From: Rhizobiales bacterium CCH10-E5 | GTDB lineage: Bacteria > Pseudomonadota > Alphaproteobacteria > Rhizobiales > Beijerinckiaceae | Reading direction: 5' to 3' | NCBI GenBank assembly: GCA_001556125.1 | Contig: LSIG01000071.1 | Span: 1-20,652 of the forward strand | Length of the DNA: 20,652 nt | Part shown: positions 14,291 to 20,652 of the stretch, one piece after another | Position numbering within the stretch: position 1 is the first letter of the stretch | Layout of the letters: the number at the start of each line of letters is the position of its first letter | The notes under the pieces: model-generated | Seen by the model: only the letters and a program-made list of their open reading frames with translations | Database searches by the model: none | Told to the model about the DNA's origin: nothing | Program-made: the position numbers and the translations under genes

Positions 14291-15241
14291 CTACAGCTCG
14301 ACGGACGTGGTTGACATGAAGCGGTCGCTCTGGCGCGCGATGAGATCGCCGGTGTCGAGAGCAAGCAAGACCAGAGCCCGGAGATGGTCAGGATCGTTGC
14401 TGCGGAAGGCAACGAGAGATTTCACCACCGACTTCGCCTCCAGATCAGCCTCGCTCCGGGCTGGCCAGAGACCGACCCTGGCGAGGCGGGCATAGGCAAG
14501 CATGAGCGCAGCCCGACGGGCAGCGTCGACCATTTCGGCGGGATGATCTTCGTCCTGCGACCAGCGATCGCTCCGCTGCAGGAGTCCGTGCCCCTGCGTC
14601 AGAAGATCCGTCAGGTCGGGCGGCGCGACGAAATACCCTTCGAGGCTGCGCGCGTTCTCCAGCCGGTAGGTACCGGGCTCCCCCGGCCGGACACTGCGAT
14701 CGTCGGTGGGCTCGGGCAGGATGGCGCCGACATAGCGCGCCATGGCGGTGACGGAATCCGAGAGGGTGGCTGCGTCATCAAGGCGGTGTCCCTTGACGCG
14801 AGGCGGCGTCCCGCTGGCGAAACGCAGCAGAAGATCGGCTTCACTCTTGTTCTTGCTGCGCCTTGCGGCACGTTTGTGCACGTGGGCGATCTCGGCCTGA
14901 GCCCAGCGGTCTTCCTCCGACCGCGCCGGGGCGAGCATCTGTGCGAGATGGCCGGCACGTGCAAGGATCGTCAGCGCCCTCGCCGTATCCAGGCGGGCCT
15001 CAAGGCCCTCCGGGTCATCGCCCATCAGGATGATGAAGCGGTCCATCTGCCTCTCATGCGTCAGGGCGCGGCCGCGGATGTCGAGGATCGACGGCGTCTG
15101 GCCGGCGAGGATGGCGAAGCGTTCGATCTCGTCCGGCCCTTCGGGCAGGAGCCGTTCCAGCCCGGTCAGTTCATCGGTGATCGGGAAGGTGACCGGATCG
15201 AGTTTCAGGTCGGACAGCGAGCTGGGCGTGCTGGAGGACAT
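14291..15241 (-). CDS. uncharacterised island protein, paralogue P3
   Basis: Protein of 316 aa from ATG 15241 (MSSSTPSSLSDLKLD); the open frame upstream to 15397 covers the leader and is rejected. It is the closest relative of P1: ILDIRGRALTHERQMDRF near the N-terminus, PPDLTDLLTQGHGLL, AYARLARVGLWPAR and IARQSDRF near the C-terminus, in the same order and spacing. A basic stretch KRAARRSKNKSEAD lies in the middle. No catalytic motif or membrane segment is seen. Its leader has the stem-loop 15316-15342, a purine-rich tract and ACCCCTGA about 23 nt before the ATG. Confidence 0.85.
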   Translation of the reverse strand: MSSSTPSSLSDLKLDPVTFPITDELTGLERLLPEGPDEIERFAILAGQTPSILDIRGRALTHERQMDRFIILMGDDPEGLEARLDTARALTILARAGHLAQMLAPARSEEDRWAQAEIAHVHKRAARRSKNKSEADLLLRFASGTPPRVKGHRLDDAATLSDSVTAMARYVGAILPEPTDDRSVRPGEPGTYRLENARSLEGYFVAPPDLTDLLTQGHGLLQRSDRWSQDEDHPAEMVDAARRAALMLAYARLARVGLWPARSEADLEAKSVVKSLVAFRSNDPDHLRALVLLALDTGDLIARQSDRFMSTTSVEL

Positions 15242-15315
15242 GTTCGGTATTCTCTCGTTTCTCAGGGGTGAGCTGCTCCGGGCAGTCGCTTTCCTCCTTC
15301 CTCTCGAAACCGAAC

Positions 15316-15342
15316 GAGGCGGCGCCCTGGGGACGCCGCCTC
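15316..15342 (-). repeat. intergenic stem-loop (P4-P3 gap)
   Basis: Perfect 9-bp stem GAGGCGGCG/CGCCGCCTC with a 9-nt loop, 39 nt after the P4 stop, followed on the minus strand by GTTCGGTTTCG and a GGAAGGAGG tract. Confidence 0.65.
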
Positions 15343-15381
15343 TTGCCTGCGATGGACCGCGGTCGACGACGCGGGCGGGGT

Positions 15382-16365
15382 TCAGACGATCTCGCACCAG
15401 TCGAATGCCAGCCGCTCGCGCATGTCGGACGAGAGCGACTTCAGCCAGACGGCCTCAGCCGCGACGTGCCGGATCGCGGCCTGCATTTCAACGGGATCAT
15501 CGGCCTCGCCGCGCTGGTTGATCAGAGCGACGATTGCCTTCTTGGCCGCCAGGCCGGCAGCCCCGCGCGGCGGCCAGATCATGACCTGCGCGGCCGCGAG
15601 GTAGCCGGCGATGCGGGCGCCTTCGGCTGCGACCATCAGCTCGGATGCATTCTCCGGTCCCGTCGCGGCGAGCGTGAGCAGGCGATCACTGATCTCGAAC
15701 ATCGTCCTGGCCCGACGCACGAGCTGGTCCAGATCGGGCGCAGCCCTGGCGAACGACGCCCAGAGATGGAGCTCGCGATCGGCGAAGGCGGGGACGCCGC
15801 CGCGCAGCGGCAAGCCGGCGACGAGATCGAAGCGCTCAAGCGGCCATTCCGCGAGGCCGCGATCGTCTGCCCGCGGCGTCGGCGGCGCTGGCGGCAGCAT
15901 CAGGCCGGGAATGGCGAAGGCGGTGCGCTTCCAGCGCAGCCGGCGCCCCAGCTCGAAATCCATCATGCTGACGAAATCGGACTCGCGCTGGCCGAGGCGC
16001 GCGCCGGTGTGCTCGGCGAGCGCGAGCTTGGCCTCGGCCTGATCGAGATGGTCGGCGGGCCAGATCGCGGTCAGCGCGGCGAAGGCGAGGCTCATGATCT
16101 GCAGGCCGGAGCAGGCCTGGTCCTGGGTCGCGTCGCCGAGCTCGCGGGCGAGCCAGAGCCGGAATTCCTCGTTGTCGAGCTCCTTGGCGCGCCGGGCGGC
16201 GGCTTTCAGGTCGATGGCCTGCCGGCGGAACGCCACGAGTTCGTCGATGCTCGGATCATCGGAGGTGAAGCCGGACGGCAAGGTCAGCGGATCGCGCAGG
16301 GCCTGATCGGTCGTCTGGCGAGAATGAGGGGCGAGCGAACGGCCGCCCTCGGTCTTCCTGGTCAT
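15382..16365 (-). CDS. uncharacterised island protein, paralogue P4
   Basis: Protein of 327 aa if started at ATG 16365; in-frame ATGs at 16383 and 16398 are alternatives. 16365 is preferred because it lies about 18 nt from the ACCCC motif, as in the sister genes. The C-terminal half aligns with P3: APDLDQLVRRARTMFEISDR with PPDLTDLL...SDR, and AAQVMIWPPR with ARVGLWPAR. The N-terminal half has diverged strongly. No catalytic motif is recognised. It lies next to the exonuclease gene, 126 nt downstream of its stop. Confidence 0.82.
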   Translation of the reverse strand: MTRKTEGGRSLAPHSRQTTDQALRDPLTLPSGFTSDDPSIDELVAFRRQAIDLKAAARRAKELDNEEFRLWLARELGDATQDQACSGLQIMSLAFAALTAIWPADHLDQAEAKLALAEHTGARLGQRESDFVSMMDFELGRRLRWKRTAFAIPGLMLPPAPPTPRADDRGLAEWPLERFDLVAGLPLRGGVPAFADRELHLWASFARAAPDLDQLVRRARTMFEISDRLLTLAATGPENASELMVAAEGARIAGYLAAAQVMIWPPRGAAGLAAKKAIVALINQRGEADDPVEMQAAIRHVAAEAVWLKSLSSDMRERLAFDWCEIV

Positions 16366-16436
16366 GATGGTGTCCCTGTTCATGGGGGTTACAGCCATCC
16401 CGGCTGCGCCTTCCTCCCGCTCGTCCTGGAATCGAA

Positions 16437-16462
16437 ACGGGCGCCCCGTAGAGGGCGCCCGT
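16437..16462 (-). repeat. intergenic stem-loop (exonuclease-P4 gap)
   Basis: Perfect 10-bp stem ACGGGCGCCC/GGGCGCCCGT with a 6-nt loop, 29 nt after the exonuclease stop, followed on the minus strand by TTCGATTCC and a GGGAGGAAGG tract. Confidence 0.65.
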
Positions 16463-16491
16463 CGCTGTGTTGGTCATGATGCTGTCGTCGA

Positions 16492-17931
16492 TCAGGCGGC
16501 AGCCGGCCGCGGCCCGAAATCTGCGCCATCTACGGTCGAACGCAGCGCGTCCCGCCTGCGGACCAGGCATGCCTCGATGGCATCGAGCTGCGCGAGGCGA
16601 TTGGGGGAGCCGATCTCGCGCAACCTGAGTTCTGCGACCTCGGCCAACGCTTTCGGCAAGGTGAGCCATGGCACCTCGTCGGCGGTGGTCAATCGCTCGC
16701 GCAACCAGGCCTCGCCCTGCCGGCGCGCATCCTCGGCCATGTGCTGCGGCGCATGCTCCAGCATCAATCGGTTGGCGAAGGCCTTGAGCCGCTCGTCGCT
16801 GAAGAGCTCATTGGCGAAGCGGTAGCGCTGATCCCAGCCGATCTCGTGCCAGCGGCGCATGTGACCTTCATCGGGTCGCGAGATGAACCCGTCGTACAGT
16901 CGCCCCTCGGGCCAGGGCGACGGCTCGCGGTCGGCGAAGCGGCCTGCGAGAACCCTTCGCAGTCGGGTCGGGAAGGTCTCGTCCGATCGAATCTGCGTGA
17001 CGCGCCGGAGCATCTCGGCCTCGCTAGGTGTGTCCAGCGCGAGGGCGTGGCCGGCATTCGCGAACCGGAACAGGGCCGGTTGCGCGTTGACCTTCACATT
17101 CCGGAACGGGCGCCGGCCTTTCGCCGTGAACAGGGCGGCGAGCTCGGCTTCCGACAGACGGAGATAGGTTTGAGGATCGATCGTGAGATCCGCGACGACC
17201 CATGCCGACGGGTTCGTCGGCGACGCCATGATGCCGGCAACGGGGGCGGGGCCGCTGAAGCCGTTGTGGAGGACGAGGATCTCCTCCTCGCGCAACAGGG
17301 CCGCGGGAACGTCTTTCCTGGCATTAGCCATGAGCATTGCGAAGAGATCCGGTGCCCGTTCCCGCAGCAGCTTCATCAGCGCCAGCGTGGCGCGAATGTC
17401 GGCCATGGCGTCATGTGCCGCGTCCTCGGCGAGGTCGATGCCGTTCGCCCGGCAGAGCGGGCCGAGCTTGTAGCTCGGCTTGGCCCCAATGACCGGCACC
17501 GTCAGCGCCTCGGGCCGCAGCGCCGCGATCGCACGCGCCATCACCAGGACGTCGGCCCGGCCATTGCCGGGCCTCTGCGTCAGGTAGGGCGGATGCAGCG
17601 TCGTGAACAGCGCGTGGCGCAGGTGCTCTTCATCGAAGGTGAGGCCGTTGTAGGCCACCATGGTCGCCGGCGACCACGAAGCGAGCTTCGCCGCGATCTC
17701 CTCCATCATCGTGAGATGGGAGAGATTGGCGCTGTCGAGATCACCCGGCGCGAGGCCGGTGACCAGCATCGCCGCGGGCGACGGCACGACATGCGCTGGC
17801 GGTCGGCAGCGCAGCTCGAGTTCTTCGACGATGTCGAGATTGTCGTCGCAGCGCAGGAACGCGGCCTGGACCGGCGCGTTCCACTTCGGATCGAGGCCAG
17901 TGGTCTCGAGGTCAAAAAGAACGTAGCTCAT
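16492..17931 (-). CDS. sbcB: exodeoxyribonuclease I (SbcB-type, DEDDh 3'-5' ssDNA exonuclease)
   Basis: Protein of 479 aa, close to the 475 aa of E. coli ExoI, which digests single-stranded DNA 3' to 5'. The DEDDh residues are D7 and E9 (FDLETTG), D100 (YNGLTFDEEHLR), H173 and D178 (AHDAMADI). The spacing D7-D100-H173-D178 is the same as D15-D108-H181-D186 of E. coli ExoI. P(S/Q)P-A-L-TG, RPE and ANGI segments also match. The C-terminal half has the ExoI accessory pattern (AALFTAKGRRPFRNVKVNAQ). It starts at ATG 17931, 10 nt after the previous stop, so it is co-transcribed. In an island it may process DNA ends during transfer or act against foreign ssDNA. Confidence 0.92.
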   Translation of the reverse strand: MSYVLFDLETTGLDPKWNAPVQAAFLRCDDNLDIVEELELRCRPPAHVVPSPAAMLVTGLAPGDLDSANLSHLTMMEEIAAKLASWSPATMVAYNGLTFDEEHLRHALFTTLHPPYLTQRPGNGRADVLVMARAIAALRPEALTVPVIGAKPSYKLGPLCRANGIDLAEDAAHDAMADIRATLALMKLLRERAPDLFAMLMANARKDVPAALLREEEILVLHNGFSGPAPVAGIMASPTNPSAWVVADLTIDPQTYLRLSEAELAALFTAKGRRPFRNVKVNAQPALFRFANAGHALALDTPSEAEMLRRVTQIRSDETFPTRLRRVLAGRFADREPSPWPEGRLYDGFISRPDEGHMRRWHEIGWDQRYRFANELFSDERLKAFANRLMLEHAPQHMAEDARRQGEAWLRERLTTADEVPWLTLPKALAEVAELRLREIGSPNRLAQLDAIEACLVRRRDALRSTVDGADFGPRPAAA

Positions 17932-17941
17932 GACGGCGCCC

Positions 17942-18397
17942 TCAGTGCGAGCTGCCGCCGGGAGCCGGCACGGATGGGAGCTTCTCGAGCGTGATGCCGA
18001 GAGCCGCCGCGTCGTAATGCATCGCGGTTTCGATCATCTCGGCCGTGTGCGTGCGACGGATCTCGTCCATGTCAAAGGTGAGCGTCTGATAGACGCTGAT
18101 CTTCAGTTTCAGCACCTCGGCCGACCTGGCCGGCTTCTCGGCCAGGAGCAGGGCGTAATGGCGGGCGAGCTGGCGGGCTCCCTCGCCGAGCTGCCGGCCC
18201 GAAAGCCCGCCATGGTCGTCATGGATGCGATCCGGCTCCTGCTCGAGCAGCATTGCGTGAGCGTAGGCGCGCTCCCAGCAGAGATTGAGCTCGGCATGAG
18301 AGAGCCCGGCGAGATAGATCCGCTGGTAGCGGATCAGGTCGTCATGGTCCGGGCGTGCGGTGTCGTTGCCCGGAGGCGTGGTGCTGGTGTCGGTCAT
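17942..18397 (-). CDS. small helical protein, function unknown
   Basis: Protein of 151 aa from ATG 18397 (MTDTSTTPPGND). An upstream ATG at 18460 would add 21 residues and cannot be excluded, since the ribosome binding site is weak for both. After a disordered, Thr/Pro-rich start it is mostly helical (HAELNLCWERAYAHAMLLEQ, GARQLARHYALLLAEKPAR). It is not recognised and not clearly related to P1-P4. It ends 10 nt before the exonuclease start, so the two are probably one translational unit and the protein may be an exonuclease partner. Confidence 0.72.
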   Translation of the reverse strand: MTDTSTTPPGNDTARPDHDDLIRYQRIYLAGLSHAELNLCWERAYAHAMLLEQEPDRIHDDHGGLSGRQLGEGARQLARHYALLLAEKPARSAEVLKLKISVYQTLTFDMDEIRRTHTAEMIETAMHYDAAALGITLEKLPSVPAPGGSSH

Positions 18398-18534
18398 CGG
18401 AAAATCCGTCGTCGGAGTGTCAGCTCCCGAGACGGCTTCCTGTCTATGGAGTCCGCGCATGGTCCCGGGGGTTCCTCGTCGTGAGGTTCCACAGCCCAAA
18501 CTCTTCTGGGATTCTCCTATAGCGCGGCGACCGT

Positions 18535-19062
18535 TCAGGGACGGGGCCGCGCTTCCAGGAATTCGGCAAGATCACCGACCGGAAGCGCGAAGATGCACTC
18601 CGGGAGCAGCAGGACAGTCTTGCCGAACGCCCCGTCGCCGAGGACAAGGATGATGTCGAGATCCGAATCGAGACCCTGGTAGTGCTCGACGACCTCGGCG
18701 GCCGCCGCGCGCGTCATGCCTTCGCAGGCGATCCGTTGGCCGACCCCCATGTCAACGAGCCAGCGCTGCCGGATGTCCATGAAGGTCGGGGCCAGCGTCA
18801 CCTGCGGAAACCGTTCGCGGCTGACATGGACCAGCCGGCGGGCGGTCGCTTCCGAGCCCGCCACGGCGAGAGCCGACCAGACCGCGTCTGGAATCACGAT
18901 CCGGATCTCAGCGCCGAGTCCAGCGATACCGGAAATCAGGTCTGCGCTCACCAGCATGGTCAGCGCTTCAACATCCATGACGATGATGTCGATGGGGCCA
19001 GGTGCGGTGGCGAGGCGCTCGATGGCCGCTTCTTTGGCGTCATGCCATGCGAGTATGGGCAT
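18535..19062 (-). CDS. uncharacterised protein, possibly PIN-like
   Basis: Protein of 175 aa from ATG 19062 with CGGAGAAAAAC upstream. Its strand-helix layout and acidic residues recall PIN-like nucleases: IDIIVMDVEAL (D30), RIVIPDAVW (D59), AAAAEVVEHYQGLDSDLD (E123, D136) and IILVLGDGAFGK (D143). No canonical PIN signature is complete, so nuclease activity is only a suggestion. It is the first gene of the minus-strand cargo run, divergent from the toxin-antitoxin operon across 193 bp. A stem (AGCGCGGC/GCCGCGCT, 18521-18553) overlaps its 3' end and may terminate some transcripts. Confidence 0.72.
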   Translation of the reverse strand: MPILAWHDAKEAAIERLATAPGPIDIIVMDVEALTMLVSADLISGIAGLGAEIRIVIPDAVWSALAVAGSEATARRLVHVSRERFPQVTLAPTFMDIRQRWLVDMGVGQRIACEGMTRAAAAEVVEHYQGLDSDLDIILVLGDGAFGKTVLLLPECIFALPVGDLAEFLEARPRP

Positions 19063-19200
19063 GTTTTTCTCCGGGGCTCGATCTCAATCCGATCAGACGA
19101 AACAGACGTGTCGAGGAAATCCGAGCGCCCCAGCGTCTCGGCTCACCGGGTTCCGTCTCCCTTATCTTGCTGGATTCGCGTTGCCGGGGTCGGCAGGTGC

Positions 19201-19229
19201 TTGATACCTACCTATCCCTTCCCTATCTT
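19201..19229 (+). promoter_or_regulatory. sigma70-type promoter of the toxin-antitoxin operon
   Basis: TTGATA (19201-19206) and TATCTT (19224-19229) with a 17-nt spacer, 26 nt before the GTG start and its GGAGG (19246-19250). Five of six and four of six bases match consensus. Autoregulation by the antitoxin at this site would be usual for such modules but is inferred. Confidence 0.55.
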
Positions 19230-19255
19230 GAGACGAGTTATCAACGGAGGCGAAG

Positions 19256-19891
19256 GTGAAAGAAGCTGTCAGCCTGACGCTGAACGAGGCCGGCTATGTG
19301 GTGGGACAGTCCAGCACGGCGATCAACCGCGCCGTCGACCGCGGCGTGATCAAGGCCAGGCTCCAGCGCCGCGGCAAACTCCAGCTTCGCAAGGTCGGCC
19401 CCGCCGAGCTGCGCTTCCTTGCCGTCGCAAGCGCGATCGCGAAGGATCTGACGCCAGCCGCCCGCAAGAAAATCTATGAGGCGGTTCGCCGCCTTCCCCC
19501 TCAGGCCCACCGGCTGGAACTCGGGTTGATGGAGATCAGGCTGACGGAGATCGACCAGCGCATCGCGGAGCGCCTGCGGCAGCTCGACGAGGTAAAAGCG
19601 TTCGTGGACGAGGCTCAGGGCGGCGATCCGATCCTGCGCGGGACGGCCGCGCCGGTCCATGCCGTGGCGGCTCTCACCGCCGGCCAGTCCGTCGCCGAGA
19701 TCATCGAGGATTATCCGGGTCTGACGCCGGCCCAGGTCGAGGCCGCTGTGGAATATGCCAAGGTCTACCCGAAGCCTGGCCGGCCGCTGCCGGCGCGCAG
19801 CCTGAAGCGGATGCTGAGTGACCTTGCCGCCACCGGCATCTGGGACCTGGAATCGGCTTCCGGGCCATTGGCGCCGCAGCCGATTCCGTGA
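19256..19891 (+). CDS. DUF433-domain antitoxin (VapB-like)
   Basis: Protein of 211 aa starting at GTG 19256, 5 nt after GGAGG. The N-terminal 55 residues look like a MerR/excisionase-type helix-turn-helix (LTLNEAGYVVGQSSTAINRA). A central helical part follows, then a DUF433 domain at about 122-175 (GGDPILRGTAAPVHAV, GQSVAEIIEDYPGLT, VEAAVEYAKVYP). DUF433 proteins are known partners of PIN toxins. The protein is about twice the length of minimal DUF433 antitoxins because of the added N-terminal part. Its stop overlaps the toxin start by 4 bp (GTGA), so the two are coupled. Confidence 0.85.
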   Translation: MKEAVSLTLNEAGYVVGQSSTAINRAVDRGVIKARLQRRGKLQLRKVGPAELRFLAVASAIAKDLTPAARKKIYEAVRRLPPQAHRLELGLMEIRLTEIDQRIAERLRQLDEVKAFVDEAQGGDPILRGTAAPVHAVAALTAGQSVAEIIEDYPGLTPAQVEAAVEYAKVYPKPGRPLPARSLKRMLSDLAATGIWDLESASGPLAPQPIP

Positions 19892-20319
19892 CGATTTACC
19901 TTCTCGACGAAAATGTGCTGCGCGAGCTGCATCCGAAGGGCCACGCGCGCGTCCTCGCCTGGTATGCGACGGTATCGACGGATGATCTGCGGATCAGCGC
20001 CATGACCTTCTTCGAGAAGCGTCGCGGCGCTGAGCGCCTCAGCCGTACTGACCCGAAACGCGCCGCCGCCATTCTCGAGGGCATCCAAGTCCTGGAAGCG
20101 GCGTATGGATCCCGCATCATTCCGATTGACGGTCTCGTTGCGGCCGAGTGGGCCAGGCTGCTCGGCGCGAAGGACAAGAACCAGCGCGACCGCGCCCTTG
20201 CCGCAACGGCCCGCGTCCATGGCTTTGTCCTCGTCACGCGCAATGTCGACGACATTCGCGGCTGCGATGTCGATGTGCTCGATCCATTCGCGGCCCATCC
20301 GCAGGTGCAGCGGGTCTGA
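19888..20319 (+). CDS. PIN-domain toxin (VapC-like ribonuclease)
   Basis: Protein of 143 aa starting at GTG 19888 inside the antitoxin stop (GTGA overlap). PIN-domain acidic residues are visible: D7 (YLLDENVL), E43 (TFFEKRRG), D101 (QRDRALAATA) and D121 (TRNVDDI). VapC-type toxins cut RNA in a metal-dependent way and are held inactive by their antitoxin. Together with the upstream gene it forms a complete type II module, placed divergently to the cargo genes, where it could stabilise the island. Confidence 0.88.
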   Translation: MTIYLLDENVLRELHPKGHARVLAWYATVSTDDLRISAMTFFEKRRGAERLSRTDPKRAAAILEGIQVLEAAYGSRIIPIDGLVAAEWARLLGAKDKNQRDRALAATARVHGFVLVTRNVDDIRGCDVDVLDPFAAHPQVQRV

Positions 20320-20652
20320 CGACCAGACAGCCTATCGGCCACAGGACGCCCGGGCGTCGCTCTCTGCAGCTTTGTCGCCGAGGCAGCCGGATCGCCGCCG
20401 CACCTACGCCTGTGTCACGTCCGGGCAGTTCACGCCCGGCCGCGGGCCGATCCACGGACCCAGACATCGAAACCGGGGGTAGCCTCGTGGTCGATTGCGT
20501 GGCCTTCGACAAGCCCGACGAGGCTGCCTGGCTCCATGCAGGACTGTGAGATCGCCTGCAATGTTGCCCCTGTGAGGGGCGCTTATCGCGTTGAAGGTTG
20601 GGTCTGACGCAATCTCGCTGCATCTTCGGTCACATTGCACCGATGAGGCGAG
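20320..20652. other. end of window, no supported gene
   Basis: These 333 bp hold only short overlapping open frames with high-GC shadow composition. A small stem-loop GCCCC/GGGGC lies near 20567-20581. No terminator with a T-run, tRNA sequence or IS end is recognised. A gene may start beyond the window. Confidence 0.45.

Noticed and set aside
12219..16462. The five similar stem-loops as a CRISPR-like array
   Set aside because: They lie about 1 kb apart, one per intergenic gap, and differ in sequence. There are no spacers.
16741..17994. Plus-strand open frame of 417 codons opposite the exonuclease
   Set aside because: The minus strand encodes ExoI with all catalytic residues at the expected spacing, so this frame is a shadow.

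Overview
The window is GC-rich DNA, most likely from an alphaproteobacterium (Hyphomicrobiales/Rhizobiales-like). The evidence is the style of the IS110 and IS3-family transposases, a tRNA-Arg(ACG) 3' fragment of alphaproteobacterial type, and the integrase type. No rRNA or core metabolic gene is present, so the whole window reads as accessory DNA: a nest of insertion sequences (1-7106), an integration boundary (7267-8597) and island cargo (9068-20319).

Left part (1-7106): two IS3-family elements, both on the minus strand, have been broken by four IS110-family elements. Element A (1-1130, runs off the window) cut the orfB of an IS3-group element. Three related IS1111-type elements, B (1564-2914), C (4058-6783, split) and D (5264-6624), share 12-bp subterminal inverted repeats, a short 5' leader and a roughly 160-250 nt 3' noncoding region. 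B and C each sit in the A6-A7 tract at the orfA/orfB overlap of a different IS3-family element. D sits in an A-tract in the 3' noncoding region of C. Removing the insertions in silico restores the expected IS3-family gene junctions.

Boundary (7107-8597): a 51-nt tRNA-Arg 3' end without its 5' half is followed at once by a tyrosine recombinase and an overlapping small upstream gene. This looks like an att junction, perhaps between two islands that used the same tRNA.

Cargo (9068-19062): ten genes all run on the minus strand. In transcription order they are: a PIN-like protein, a small helical protein, a full-length SbcB-type exonuclease I, two members (P4, P3) of an uncharacterised protein family, an acidic small protein, two more members (P2, P1) of that family, a Lon-like AAA+ ATPase without a protease domain, and a possible GIY-YIG/T5orf172-like protein. 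GC-rich stem-loops followed by TTTCG sit in five consecutive intergenic gaps, and four gaps carry an ACCCC-type motif about 20 nt before the start codon. I do not recognise this ATPase + exonuclease + four-paralogue locus as a named system. It is the best candidate here for something undescribed, but its function is unknown.

Right end (19201-20319): a divergent DUF433 antitoxin/PIN toxin operon with a visible promoter follows, probably stabilising the island. The last 333 bases hold no gene I can support.
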